From NCBI RefSeq assembly GCF_000721705.1, contig NZ_JOJL01000002.1:248001-312000 (forward strand): a DNA stretch of 64,000 nucleotides, in the 5' to 3' direction. Shown here one piece after another: positions 1 to 8,649 of the stretch. A model generated the notes under the pieces. The model did not search any database. It was not told where the DNA came from and was given only the letters and a program-made list of their open reading frames with translations. Source of the stretch: Actinoplanes subtropicus (lineage in GTDB: Bacteria; Actinomycetota; Actinomycetes; Mycobacteriales; Micromonosporaceae). Every line of letters begins with the position of its first letter. Position 1 is the stretch's first letter. The position numbers were made by a program, and so were the translations under genes.

Positions 1-169
1 TCGTCCGGTCGGCGTCGCGACCGCAGACGGCGACCATCCGGGCCCGCAGGGGCAGGTCGAACACCCGGTTCACGGTGCGCCACGCCTGCGAGTGGGCGGT
101 GCCCATGAACGCGTGCCCGATCATCGCGACCCGCAGGTCCGGGCGGTCCGGTGTGGACAAGGTCGGCAC
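1..169 (-). CDS. Gfo/Idh/MocA-family oxidoreductase, N-terminal part (cut by window edge)
   Basis: The visible N-terminus reads LRVAMIGHAFMGTAHSQAWR, the nucleotide-binding start of NAD(P)-dependent sugar or inositol oxidoreductases (GxGxxG-like GHAFMG followed by a conserved HSQAW). The stop lies outside the window. It is the last visible gene of the sugar ABC operon, so it probably oxidises the imported sugar or polyol. The start is uncertain. GTG at 169 sits directly against a GAGGAG ribosome site, whereas the in-frame TTG at 160 is 8 nt from it and is better spaced. The family is clear; the substrate cannot be told. Confidence 0.75.
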   Translation of the reverse strand, partial: MPTLSTPDRPDLRVAMIGHAFMGTAHSQAWRTVNRVFDLPLRARMVAVCGRDADRT

Positions 170-188
170 TCCTCAGTTGTCGAAAAGG

Positions 189-1238
189 TCAGGAACGGAA
201 GCCGAGCGGCAGGTACTTGTCGACGTTGTCCTTGGTGATCGTTTCCGAGGCGAGCACGATCTCGCTCGGCACCTGCAGCTCGACCAGGTCGGACAAACCC
301 TTGCCCTGGCCGATCAGCCGGGCCAGGGCGATCGCCGAGGAGGACATCGTCGGCGGGTAGGTCACCGTGGCCTCCAGCGGCGAGTCGCCGGACTTGATGT
401 GCTCCATGGCGTCCAGCGAGCCGGCCCCGCCGACCATGAAGAACTCCTTGCGCCCGGCCTGCTTCACGGCCGCCAGCACGCCGACGCCCTGGTCGTCGTC
501 GTGGTTCCAGAGCGCATCGATCTTCGAGGCGGCCTGCAGCAGGTTCGCGGTCACGTCCTGGCCACTCTGGACGGTGAACTGCGCGGCCACCCGGTGACTG
601 ACCTTGAGCCCGTACAGCGCCAGCCCGTCCTTGAACCCCCGCGACCGCTCCTGGGTCAGCGGCAGGTTGTCGATGCCGGCGATCTCGGCGATCACCGCCC
701 CGGTGTTCCCCTTCAGCTTCGTGCCGATGTAGTGGCCGGCAGCCAGGCCCATGCCGTAGTTGTCGCCCTTGATGAGCAGGCGGGAGGCGCTCGCGTCGGA
801 GAACTCGCGGTCCAGGTTGACGACCGGGATCCCGGCGTCCATCGCGGCCTTGCCGGTGGCGGTGAGCTGGGCGCCGTCCTGCGGCAGCAGCACGATGATG
901 TCCGGCTTCTGCTGGATCAGCGTCTGCAGCGCGGCCACCTGGGCCGGCGCGTCCTTGCCGGCGTCCACCTGGGTCAGCTTCACGTCCTTGAACAGGGCCG
1001 CCTGCTTCTTGGCGTTGTCGGTGATGGCCCGGATCCAGCCGTGGTCGGCGGCCGGTGCGGAAAACCCGATGGTGACGGTCTTGCCGGGGGTGTCGTTGCC
1101 CGTCCCGGTCAGCTTGGTCTGCCCGCTGTCGGTCTCTTCCTTGGTGGCGTTGGAGGTGCAGCCGGTCAGCACGATGCCGGCGCCGAAGGCCGCGCCGCCC
1201 AAGAGCAGCCGGCGGCGGGACAGGTCTTGTTTCATCAC
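189..1238 (-). CDS. Sugar ABC transporter substrate-binding lipoprotein (ribose/xylose type)
   Basis: A 349-aa extracytoplasmic binding protein of the periplasmic-binding-protein type-1 (RbsB-like) family. The N-terminus has a twin-arginine-like SRRRLLLGG segment and a lipobox LTGC (Cys about 27), so it should be lipid-anchored after export. The mature part shows family features: VTIGFSAPAADHGWIRAI, then LIQQKPDIIVLLPQDG, IPVVNLDREF and an ALWNHDDDQGVGVLAAV hinge region. It lies 87 bp downstream of the permease gene, in the order ATPase, permease, binding protein. It should deliver a monosaccharide or polyol to that permease; the exact ligand is not predictable. Confidence 0.9.
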   Translation of the reverse strand: MMKQDLSRRRLLLGGAAFGAGIVLTGCTSNATKEETDSGQTKLTGTGNDTPGKTVTIGFSAPAADHGWIRAITDNAKKQAALFKDVKLTQVDAGKDAPAQVAALQTLIQQKPDIIVLLPQDGAQLTATGKAAMDAGIPVVNLDREFSDASASRLLIKGDNYGMGLAAGHYIGTKLKGNTGAVIAEIAGIDNLPLTQERSRGFKDGLALYGLKVSHRVAAQFTVQSGQDVTANLLQAASKIDALWNHDDDQGVGVLAAVKQAGRKEFFMVGGAGSLDAMEHIKSGDSPLEATVTYPPTMSSSAIALARLIGQGKGLSDLVELQVPSEIVLASETITKDNVDKYLPLGFRS

Positions 1239-1325
1239 GACCTCCTGGTCGGAATTTGGGTGTGTTCGTCCGGGCGGCCGTCGCGAAGAGACGGCGCCTG
1301 GTGCGTACGAAGGAAAGGTTTTGGG

Positions 1326-2348
1326 TTATGCCGGGCGCCGCAGCGCACCGATCCGGAACTGCTGGATGAGCACGGCCGCGACGATGATCGCGCCCTGGGC
1401 GATGAGCTGGTACTCCAGTTGCAGGTTCTTGATGACGAAGAGGTTGCTGATCTGGGTGAAGACGACGACGCCCAGGATCGACCCGACGATGGTGCCGCGG
1501 CCGCCGCTGAGCAGGGTGCCGCCGATGATGGCGGCCGCGATCGCGCTGAGCTCGTAGAGGTTGCCGTGGTCGGAGGAGCCGGCGTTGGACAGCGAGGTCA
1601 CCATGATCGCGGCGATCCCGCAGCACAGGCCGGACAGCATGTAGATGAGCACGGTGTGCCGGCGCACGTTGAGGCCGGCCAGCCGGGCCGCCTCGGCGTT
1701 GCCGCCGATCGCGACGGTGCGCCGGCCGAAGGTGGTGCGGTTGAGCAGGATCCAGCCGAGCGCCGCGACCAGCAGCATGATCCAGACCAGCTCGGGCACG
1801 CCGAGGATCCGGTCCACCGCGATCTTGTTGATCGCGTCGACCTTGACGATCTGGGTCAGCTTCCCGGAGATCTTCTGGGACAGCCCGCGCGCGGCCACCA
1901 TCATGGCCAGCGTCGCGATGAAAGGCACGAGCCGGCCGTACGCGATGAGCAGTCCATTGACGAGCCCGCTGGCCGTGCCGACGACCAGCGCGGTAAGGAT
2001 CATGACGCCGGGACCGTAGCTCTGCGTGGCCACCGTGGTGCACCAGACGCTGGCCAGGGCGAGCAGCGCGCCGACGGAGAGGTCGATGCCCCCGCTGATC
2101 ATCACGAAGGTCATCCCGACCGTGACCACGCCGATGCTCGCCGCCTGGGTCAGCACGGTCAGCTCGTTGGACCACAGCCGGCCGCCGTCCAGGAAGATGT
2201 CCGGCCGGACGACCGCGCCGATCAGGTACAGCAGCGCCAGCACGCCGACCAGGCCGAGGTTGCGCCGCACCGGCTCGCCGCGGTCGGACCGCAACCAGCT
2301 CGTGCCGTCGGCCGGGGACGGCGACCGGCGGGTCATCACGTCGATCAT
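1326..2348 (-). CDS. Sugar ABC transporter permease (RbsC-like)
   Basis: A 340-aa multi-spanning membrane protein of the BPD_transp_2 (ribose/xylose permease) family. About 8-10 hydrophobic segments are seen, and the family signatures GGIDLSVGALLALASVW and IGGNAEAARLAGLNVRR (the cytoplasmic loop that contacts the ATPase) are intact. The start is ATG at 2348, overlapping the TGA of the upstream ATPase gene (ATGA), so translation is probably coupled. It forms the membrane channel for the ATPase at 2345-3877 and the lipoprotein at 189-1238. Confidence 0.92.
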   Translation of the reverse strand: MIDVMTRRSPSPADGTSWLRSDRGEPVRRNLGLVGVLALLYLIGAVVRPDIFLDGGRLWSNELTVLTQAASIGVVTVGMTFVMISGGIDLSVGALLALASVWCTTVATQSYGPGVMILTALVVGTASGLVNGLLIAYGRLVPFIATLAMMVAARGLSQKISGKLTQIVKVDAINKIAVDRILGVPELVWIMLLVAALGWILLNRTTFGRRTVAIGGNAEAARLAGLNVRRHTVLIYMLSGLCCGIAAIMVTSLSNAGSSDHGNLYELSAIAAAIIGGTLLSGGRGTIVGSILGVVVFTQISNLFVIKNLQLEYQLIAQGAIIVAAVLIQQFRIGALRRPA

Positions 2349-3877
2349 GAGGGTTCCTCTTCCCGGAGCGACCCCGCCATCACGAGATCGAGTACGGTGT
2401 CCTCGTCCAGTTGGGCGGCCGGCGCCTCCCGCACGATCCGGCCCTCCCGCATCACCAGCACCCGGTCGGACAGTCCGAGCACCTCGGGCACCTCGCTGGA
2501 GACCAGCAGCACGCCCACCCCGCTTTCGGCGAGCGAGCGGATCACGCCGTACAGGTCGGCGCGGGCGCCCACGTCGACGCCCCGGGTGGGCTCGTCGAGC
2601 AGCAGCAGCTTGGTGTCGCCGAGCAGCCACCGGCCGAGCACCACCTTCTGCTGGTTGCCGCCGGAGAGCGTGCGCACCGGCCGGCGGACGTCCGCCGGCA
2701 CGAGCTGCAGCGAGCCGGCGACCCGGGTCGCCTCCGCCCGCTCCCGGGCCGAGTCGGTGAAGCCGGCCCGCGCGAACCGGGCGAAGGTGGCCAGCGTGGC
2801 GTTGCGGTAGACCGGCTCGTCGAGCAGCAGCGCCTGGCTCTTGCGCTCCTCCGGCGCCAGGCCCAGCCCGGCCCGCACCGCGGCGCCGACCCGGCCCGGC
2901 CGCAGCACCGCGCCGCCGAGCCGGACCCGGCCGGCCCGCGCCCGCCGGGCACCGTAGACGGTCTCCAGCAGCTCCGAGCGGCCGGCGCCGACCAGCCCGG
3001 CGATGCCCACGATCTCGCCCGGGTGGACGGTCAGCGAGACGTCGGCGAACTCGCCGTCCCGGGTCAGCCCCTCGACGGCGAGCAGGGGCGGGCCGCTCGG
3101 CGTGAAGTCGCGGCGCTCGGGGAAGACGTACTCGATGGTCCGGCCGGTCATCCGGGTCACCAGTTCGCGGGTCGGGGTGGTGCGGGCGGGCAGGTTCATG
3201 GCCGAGGTGGCGCCGTCCTTGAGCACGGTGACCCGGTCGCCGATCTCGCGGATCTCCTCCAGCCGGTGGGAGATGTAGATGACGGCGATGCCCTGCGCGG
3301 TCAACTCCCGGACCACCCGGAAGAGGTTGGCGACCTCGTCGTGCGCCAGCACCGCGCTCGGCTCGTCCATCACGATCAGCCGGGCCCGCCGGGACAGCGC
3401 GCGGGCCATGCTCACGATCTGCTTGGCGGCCGGGGAGAGCCGGCCCACCGCGCGGCCCGCCGGGATCTCGGGATGGCCCAGCCGGCCGAGGAGGTCCCGG
3501 GCCGCCCGCCGCTGCGCCGGACGGCGGACGAAGCCCGCCGTGCGCGGCTCGTGGCCGAGGTAGATGTTCTCCGCGACGCTGAGCTCGTCGACGAGATCCA
3601 GCTCCTGGTAGATCGTCGCGATGCCGGCCGACATGGCGGACTGCGGGTCGGCGAAGGTCACGGTCTCGCCCCGCCACCAGATCTGTCCCGCGTCCGGCCG
3701 GTGCGCGCCGGCCAGCACCTTGATCAGGGTGGACTTGCCGGCGCCGTTCTGCCCCAGCAGGCAGTGCACCTCGCCGGCGCGCACTTCAAGATCAACACCA
3801 TCCAGCGCCCGTACGCCCGGAAAGGTTTTGACTATCCCGGTCAGCCGCAGCACCGCCGGATCGTCCCGCTCGGTCAT
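2345..3877 (-). CDS. Sugar ABC transporter ATP-binding protein, two nucleotide-binding domains (RbsA-like)
   Basis: A 510-aa cytoplasmic ATPase with two ABC domains in tandem, as usual for monosaccharide importers. Domain 1 has Walker A GQNGAGKSTL, signature LSPAAKQ (degenerate) and Walker B RLIVMDEPS. Domain 2 has a degenerate Walker A (GLVGAGRSEL, Arg for Lys), signature LSGGNQQKV and Walker B LLLLDEPTRGVDVG. This division of one intact and one degenerate site is typical of the RbsA/MglA family. It starts with ATG at 3877, 15 bp after the ROK gene, and overlaps the permease start by 4 bp. Confidence 0.93.
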   Translation of the reverse strand: MTERDDPAVLRLTGIVKTFPGVRALDGVDLEVRAGEVHCLLGQNGAGKSTLIKVLAGAHRPDAGQIWWRGETVTFADPQSAMSAGIATIYQELDLVDELSVAENIYLGHEPRTAGFVRRPAQRRAARDLLGRLGHPEIPAGRAVGRLSPAAKQIVSMARALSRRARLIVMDEPSAVLAHDEVANLFRVVRELTAQGIAVIYISHRLEEIREIGDRVTVLKDGATSAMNLPARTTPTRELVTRMTGRTIEYVFPERRDFTPSGPPLLAVEGLTRDGEFADVSLTVHPGEIVGIAGLVGAGRSELLETVYGARRARAGRVRLGGAVLRPGRVGAAVRAGLGLAPEERKSQALLLDEPVYRNATLATFARFARAGFTDSARERAEATRVAGSLQLVPADVRRPVRTLSGGNQQKVVLGRWLLGDTKLLLLDEPTRGVDVGARADLYGVIRSLAESGVGVLLVSSEVPEVLGLSDRVLVMREGRIVREAPAAQLDEDTVLDLVMAGSLREEEPS

Positions 3878-3892
3878 CTGCCGCCCCGCCCG

Positions 3893-5083
3893 TCAGGAAG
3901 GCCGGCCGAAGGCGAGGTCGCTGGCGAGCACGGCGGCGCCGACCACCCCGGCCCGCGGGCCGAGTTCGGAGAGCACGACCGGCAGGTTGCCGGTGGCCAG
4001 CGGCAGCGACCGGCGGTAGACCACGCTGCGGATCTCGGCCAGCAGCAGGTGCCCCAGCCCGGAGAGCCCGCCGCCGATCACGATCATCGACGGGTTGATG
4101 AAGCTGACCAGCCCGGCCAGCACGCCGCCGACCCGCCGGCCGCCCTGGCGGATGAGCTGCACGCACAGCGGATCGCCCTCGGCCGCCCCGTCCGCGACGT
4201 CGCGCGCCGTCAGCGTCCCGCTCTGCGCGAGCCGCTCGGCGAGCGCGGGGGACCGGCCGCCGCGGGCCGCGGCGAGCGCGTCGCGGGCCAGCGCCGTGCC
4301 CCCGAAGACCGCCTCCAGGCAGCCGACGTTGCCGCACGCGCAGACCGGCCCCTGGCTGTCGACCTGGATGTGGCCGATGTCGCCGGCGCAGCCGTCGGTG
4401 CCCCGGTAGACCTGGCCGCCGAGGTAGATGCCGCAGCCGATGCCCGTGCCGATCTTCAGGAACAGCATGTTGTCCACCGAGTGCGCGACGCCGCCGTAGC
4501 ACTCGCCGATCGCCATGATGTTCACGTCGTTGTCGACCACGACCGGGCAGCCGTGCTCGCGGCTGAGCACCTCGCGGACCGGATAGCGGTCCCAGCCCGG
4601 CATGATCGGCGGCGACACCGGCACGCCGTCGCGGAAGCTGACCGGGCCGGGCACCCCGATGCCGATCGCCTCGAGCCGCTCGTACGCGCCCTCCACCTTG
4701 AACTTCGCCAGGATCTCGCTCACCCGGTGCAGAATCACCTTGGGCCCGGAGCGGATGTCGGCCGGCTCGGAGTACGCGGCGACCGGCTCCAGCCGGCCGT
4801 CGGTGATCTCCACATCGATCGAGGCGGCGCCGAGGTCGACGGCGGCGAACCGCAGGTCACCGCGCAGCTCCACCAGCGTGGAGCGCCGCCCGCCCCGGGA
4901 CGCGGCCGGGCCCGCCTCGCGCACGATCCCGCTGCCCACCAGCGCCTCGAGCTCGGTCAGCAGGCGCGGCCGGGGCACGTCGAGTCGGTCGGCGAGCTCG
5001 GCGCGGGACAGCGGACCACGGTCTCGCAGCAGCTGCAGCAAGCGTTGCGACAGCGGACGGATGGCGGACTGCTCGACATCCAC
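3893..5083 (-). CDS. ROK-family transcriptional repressor
   Basis: A 396-aa protein with an N-terminal winged helix-turn-helix (residues about 10-60, LSRAELADRLDVPRPRLLTEL) fused to a ROK sugar-kinase-like domain. The zinc-binding motif CACGNVGCLE lies at about 248-257. The kinase fold keeps DLGAASIDVEI and VVDNDVN. Proteins of this NagC/XylR-type group bind operator DNA and are released by a sugar. It is the first gene of the minus-strand sugar operon and so is likely its autoregulated repressor. The start is GTG at 5083 behind a GGGAGG ribosome site. Confidence 0.9.
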   Translation of the reverse strand: MDVEQSAIRPLSQRLLQLLRDRGPLSRAELADRLDVPRPRLLTELEALVGSGIVREAGPAASRGGRRSTLVELRGDLRFAAVDLGAASIDVEITDGRLEPVAAYSEPADIRSGPKVILHRVSEILAKFKVEGAYERLEAIGIGVPGPVSFRDGVPVSPPIMPGWDRYPVREVLSREHGCPVVVDNDVNIMAIGECYGGVAHSVDNMLFLKIGTGIGCGIYLGGQVYRGTDGCAGDIGHIQVDSQGPVCACGNVGCLEAVFGGTALARDALAAARGGRSPALAERLAQSGTLTARDVADGAAEGDPLCVQLIRQGGRRVGGVLAGLVSFINPSMIVIGGGLSGLGHLLLAEIRSVVYRRSLPLATGNLPVVLSELGPRAGVVGAAVLASDLAFGRPS

Positions 5084-5195
5084 GGCAACCTCCCGGTTCG
5101 GCTCCTGAGCCGAGACGCTACGTACTTATGCCGAAGCTGTAAATAGTTTCCTCTCGTCATGAAGAACTTTTGTTGAGATCAGCAGAAGTCCCGGG
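5084..5195 (-). promoter_or_regulatory. Promoter region of the ROK-sugar ABC operon
   Basis: The 112 bp between the ROK start and the response-regulator stop contain an unusually AT-rich stretch (about 5130-5180) in an otherwise very GC-rich window. That fits a promoter and operator for the minus-strand sugar operon. No clear palindrome for the ROK repressor could be fixed by eye, so the exact operator is unresolved. Confidence 0.4.
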
Positions 5196-5852
5196 CTACG
5201 CGTTGGGGCGGACGAGCCCGTGGTCGTACGCGGCGATGACGGCGTGGACGCGGTCGCGCAGGTCCAGCTTGCGCATGATCGCCGAGACGTGCGTCTTGAC
5301 GGTGGACTCGCCCAGGTACATGGCCTCGGCGATCTCCTGGTTCGTCAGTCCGCGGGCGATGTGGACGAGGACCTCGCGCTCGCGGACGGTCAACGCCTCC
5401 AGCCGGTCGTCGGTCGCGGTCGCGGGCGCGGTCCGCGCGAGGTGGTCCAGCAGGCGGCTGGTGGTGGCGGGGGCGATCACGGCCTGGCCGGCGGCCACGG
5501 TCCGGATGGCCTCGACGAACTGGTCGGCCCGGGTGTCCTTGAGCAGGAACGCGCTGGCGCCCGCCCGGATCGCGGCGAAGACGTGCTCGTCCGTGTCGAA
5601 GGTGGTCAGGATCAGGATCCGGGCGGCGGGGCGGGCCTCGAGGATCCGCCGGGTGGCGGTGATGCCGTCCATGCCCGGCATCCGGATGTCCATCACGATG
5701 ACGTCCGGGGCCAGCTCGCGGGCCAGGCGTACGGCCTCCTCGCCCTCGCCGGCCTCGCCCACGACGGTGATCTCGTCGCGGCCGCCGAGAATCAGCCGGA
5801 AACCGGCCCGCACCAGGTCCTGGTCGTCCACCAGCAGGACACGCGTCGTCAC
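5196..5852 (-). CDS. Two-component response regulator, NarL/LuxR type
   Basis: A 218-aa regulator. The receiver domain (about 3-120) has the acidic pair DD at 9-10, the phosphoacceptor Asp55 in VIVMDIRMPGMDG and a conserved Lys in LLKDTRAD. A LuxR-type helix-turn-helix follows at about 150-210 (LTVREREVLVHIARGLTNQEI...STVKTHVSAIMRKL). It starts with GTG at 5852, overlapping the kinase stop (GTGA). A longer reading frame upstream would run into the kinase coding sequence and is not needed. The target genes are unknown. Confidence 0.93.
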   Translation of the reverse strand: MTTRVLLVDDQDLVRAGFRLILGGRDEITVVGEAGEGEEAVRLARELAPDVIVMDIRMPGMDGITATRRILEARPAARILILTTFDTDEHVFAAIRAGASAFLLKDTRADQFVEAIRTVAAGQAVIAPATTSRLLDHLARTAPATATDDRLEALTVREREVLVHIARGLTNQEIAEAMYLGESTVKTHVSAIMRKLDLRDRVHAVIAAYDHGLVRPNA

Positions 5853-7048
5853 CGGGTCTCTTTCCGTCCGTCGGGCAGTGGGAGCCGCGCCAGCACCTGG
5901 AATCCGCGCGGATGCCGGTTGCCCGTGGCGAGCGTACCGCCGAGATTCGTCACCCGTGATCGCATGCCGGTCAGGCCGCGCCCGCTCCCCGGCCACGGCT
6001 CCGTCGTGGGCCGGGCCGGGTTTCTACCCCACCCGTCGTCGACGACCTCCACGACGAGTTCGGGCGACTCCACCCGGACGGTGACCGCCGCGCGGTGGGC
6101 ATGCGCGTGGCGCAGCGTATTGGTCAGCGCCTCCTGGATGACGCGGAACGCGGTCAGTGCGGTCGCCGGGGGCAGGCCGGGGACGTCGCCGCCGATGTCG
6201 AGCGAAACGTCGAGGCCGGCCGCGCGGACGTGCCCGACGAGGTTCTCCAGCCCGGACAGGGCGGTCTCGGACCTGGCCGGCGGGTTGTCCTCGGTCTCGG
6301 TTCCGGTCTCGTGCAGGGATGCCAACACGGCGCGGAGATCGCCCAGGGCCTTGCGGGCGACGTCACCGATCGTCTCCACCGCCGCCTTCGCGCCGGCCGG
6401 GCTGCGCTCGAACGCGTCGGCGGCCGCGGTGGCCTGCACGACGACGACGCTGAGCGTGTGCGCGAGGACGTCGTGCACCTCCTGCGCGATCCGCAGGCGC
6501 TCCTCGGCCGCGGCGGAGCGCACCGCCAGCGTGGTCTCGCGGGCGGCCGCCGCCGCGCGTTCGCGGAGGCGTTCGACGTGCTCCCGGGTCCTGGTCGACT
6601 GATCGCGGCGTACCCCCACACGCAGGCCGGCCGCGACGGCCAGTTGACACAGGGCGCAGATCGCGGCGGGCGCCAGATTCAGCGGCCGGTCGACGAGAAA
6701 GGTCTCCCCGCAGGTGAAGGCCACGAGCAGCGGGATGCTGCGCATGGTCACGCCGGACCGGGACGCCACGGTCGCGGCCGCGACGAGCGCCGCCGCGGTG
6801 GCCACCCCGTCGGCGCCCAGCAGCTGCGCGCTCGCGACGTCGGCGGTGACCGTCGCGGCCAGCACGGTCAGCGGGAAGGCCGGGCGAGCGAGCAGGCACA
6901 GAGCGGCGGCCACCCCGGCGGCCCAGGCGGCGGGCGGCCAAGGCGGCGACGCCGACAGCCCGTGCCCGGCCGCGACACCCGCCGCGAGCACCGCGATACC
7001 GACCGCCACGAGCCGGCGCCCGGCACGGGTCTCGAGGAACGACTCCAC
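5849..7048 (-). CDS. Sensor histidine kinase, HisKA_3 family (partner of the NarL-type regulator)
   Basis: A 399-aa membrane sensor kinase. The N-terminal 145 residues hold about 4-6 hydrophobic segments and no large extracellular domain. Next comes the HisKA_3 dimerisation helix with phospho-His192 in AQEVHDVLAHTLS, then an HATPase domain (N box QEALTNTLRHA near 310, VVDDGWGR, GRGLTGMRSRV). It is co-transcribed with the response regulator through a 4-bp overlap. The signal is unknown; a sensor without an extracellular domain suggests a membrane or cell-envelope cue. Confidence 0.92.
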   Translation of the reverse strand: MESFLETRAGRRLVAVGIAVLAAGVAAGHGLSASPPWPPAAWAAGVAAALCLLARPAFPLTVLAATVTADVASAQLLGADGVATAAALVAAATVASRSGVTMRSIPLLVAFTCGETFLVDRPLNLAPAAICALCQLAVAAGLRVGVRRDQSTRTREHVERLRERAAAAARETTLAVRSAAAEERLRIAQEVHDVLAHTLSVVVVQATAAADAFERSPAGAKAAVETIGDVARKALGDLRAVLASLHETGTETEDNPPARSETALSGLENLVGHVRAAGLDVSLDIGGDVPGLPPATALTAFRVIQEALTNTLRHAHAHRAAVTVRVESPELVVEVVDDGWGRNPARPTTEPWPGSGRGLTGMRSRVTNLGGTLATGNRHPRGFQVLARLPLPDGRKETR

Positions 7049-7200
7049 GATCGCAAACTAACCAAGATCTGTCCCGCGGGCGGAGACGATCTCCCTCCAC
7101 GGGTGGAGAGGCTCCGGCTCGCGGCCTGATCCGCGGCGGCCTCCCGCTTGCCTACTCTCATGATCGAACAACCGAGACCCACCGGAACAGGCGAGGAAAA

Positions 7201-7692
7201 ATGTTCGATTTCGACGAGTTGGCGCGCAAGACCCAGCGGATCCTGAGCGTGGACCGGCCGATCATCGTGGGGATTCTCGGCGTGCCGAGCGACCTCGTCG
7301 GCGACATCACCGCCATCATCACCGCCGGATCCATCGCCGACGACCTGGGGGTCAGCGCCCTCACCGACGGGATCCTCACGGCGGGCGGGCTCCGCGCCGC
7401 GCGGGAGGTCAACGCCCGGTCCCAGGGGGTGAGCGTGCGCCTGGTCGTCGCGGTCACGCCGGAGACGATCCACCTGCTGTCGCTGCCGGCCGTCGGCACC
7501 AACCCGGGCAAGGAGGTCATGCGCTTCCACCGGGCCACCACGAGCGTGCAGGTGAGCCGGCACGGGCTGGCGCGCCGGATCAAGCTCACCGACTTCGACA
7601 ACGGCCAGAAGATCCGGCTGACCGGCGGGGTCGCGCCGTGGTCCCGGTATGCGGCGGGCACGAAGGCGATCGTCAGCGAGCTGACCCCGTAG
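7201..7692 (+). CDS. Conserved hypothetical protein, 163 aa
   Basis: A soluble 163-aa protein starting MFDFDELARKTQRIL, with a GTG/ATG-rich GC3 pattern typical of real genes here and a good ribosome site (CAGGCGAGG) before ATG 7201. No signal peptide or membrane segment is seen. The middle contains alternating hydrophobic strands (SVRLVVAVTPETIHLLSLPAVG) and the C-terminus is basic then hydrophobic. It is divergent from the histidine kinase, with 152 bp between starts. I do not recognise the family and assign no function. Confidence 0.7.
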   Translation: MFDFDELARKTQRILSVDRPIIVGILGVPSDLVGDITAIITAGSIADDLGVSALTDGILTAGGLRAAREVNARSQGVSVRLVVAVTPETIHLLSLPAVGTNPGKEVMRFHRATTSVQVSRHGLARRIKLTDFDNGQKIRLTGGVAPWSRYAAGTKAIVSELTP

Positions 7693-7782
7693 CGCGGGGT
7701 CACCCGACCGGGCGTCGTAGCTCCCCTCGGGGCCGGGCGGCGTGTTTAGCTACGGCGATCGGCGGGCGTCGGGAGGCTGGAC

Positions 7783-8646
7783 ATGGAGAAGCGGGTCCCG
7801 GTGGAACGGTTGGGGCTGGGCGACCACGCGTGCCTGGCCACCGGCGATCACGAGGCGCGGTGGGAGTTGCTGACCGCGTACACCCAAGCCGGTTTCACGC
7901 GCGGTGAGCGGGTGATGCTGATCCTGGATCCGGACGACCTGAGCGACGACGACGCGGTCGCGCGGCTCGACGCCGGCACCGGCCGGGCGCCGGCTGCGGC
8001 GCGGGCCGGGCAGCTGGACCTGAGCCGCAACGTCGACGTGTACGTGCCGGACGGCAAGCTCTCCAAGACGCGGATGCTGCGGGCCATGAACCAGGCCTGG
8101 GAGGCGGCGGCGGGTGCCGGCTACGCGGGCGTGCGGGCCGGTGGCGACATGCGCTGGGCGCAACGGGCGGGGGTGCCCGACGACGAGGTCGTGGACTACG
8201 AGGCGTTCATGGCGAACCTGTTCGTGGACCCGCGGTTCGTGGGCCTGTGCTGGTACGACCGGATCACGTGCAGCGACCATCTGGTGGCCGCGACCCTCGA
8301 CGTCCACCCGCTGCAGGTGATGGAGCGGCTCGACACGCTGGAGGTCACGTCGTCCGCGGACGGTGTCCGGGTGGCCGGGCGGGTCGGGGAGGCCAACCGG
8401 GCGGGCCTGGCCGCGCAACTGGGCGACCTGGTGGCCGGCGGGTCGAGCGGTGGGCCGGTTCGGTTCGACCTGGACCTGACCGATCTGCTCTTCATCGAGG
8501 CGCACTACGCCTGCCAGTTCATCGAGTTCGCCGCGGCGCTGCCGGCCGAGGCGCGGCTCGCCGTGCGCTGCGGCTCCACGCTGGCGGCGGTCCTGCGCGG
8601 TCTGGGCGCCGGCGACGTGCCCCAACTGGAGCTGCGGGAGGCCTGA
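7783..8646 (+). CDS. MEDS (DcmR-type sensory) domain plus STAS-like domain protein
   Basis: A 287-aa cytoplasmic protein. Residues about 5-165 match the MEDS/DcmR sensory domain: the start GDHACLATGDHEARWELLTAYTQAGF is characteristic, followed by GERVMLILDPDDL. The C-terminal 90 residues (VTSSADGVRVAGRVGEANR ... PVRFDLDLTDLLFIEAHYACQFIEFA) look like a STAS domain of anti-sigma-factor-antagonist type. Such actinobacterial fusions are thought to act in partner-switching signalling. It is convergent with the LuxR-type regulator, with only 3 bp between stops. The signal is unknown. Confidence 0.8.
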   Translation: MEKRVPVERLGLGDHACLATGDHEARWELLTAYTQAGFTRGERVMLILDPDDLSDDDAVARLDAGTGRAPAAARAGQLDLSRNVDVYVPDGKLSKTRMLRAMNQAWEAAAGAGYAGVRAGGDMRWAQRAGVPDDEVVDYEAFMANLFVDPRFVGLCWYDRITCSDHLVAATLDVHPLQVMERLDTLEVTSSADGVRVAGRVGEANRAGLAAQLGDLVAGGSSGGPVRFDLDLTDLLFIEAHYACQFIEFAAALPAEARLAVRCGSTLAAVLRGLGAGDVPQLELREA

Positions 8647-8649
8647 GCG

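Noticed and set aside
75..2810. Long open frames on the plus strand over the sugar ABC operon (and similar long frames over most genes)
   Set aside because: They are antisense or out-of-frame to well-supported genes, with low-complexity Gly/Arg/Ala/Pro translations typical of very GC-rich DNA.
7693..7782. Short CCCC-TC-GGGG hairpin after the 163-aa gene considered as a terminator
   Set aside because: The stem is only 4 bp and has no clear partner; too weak to list.
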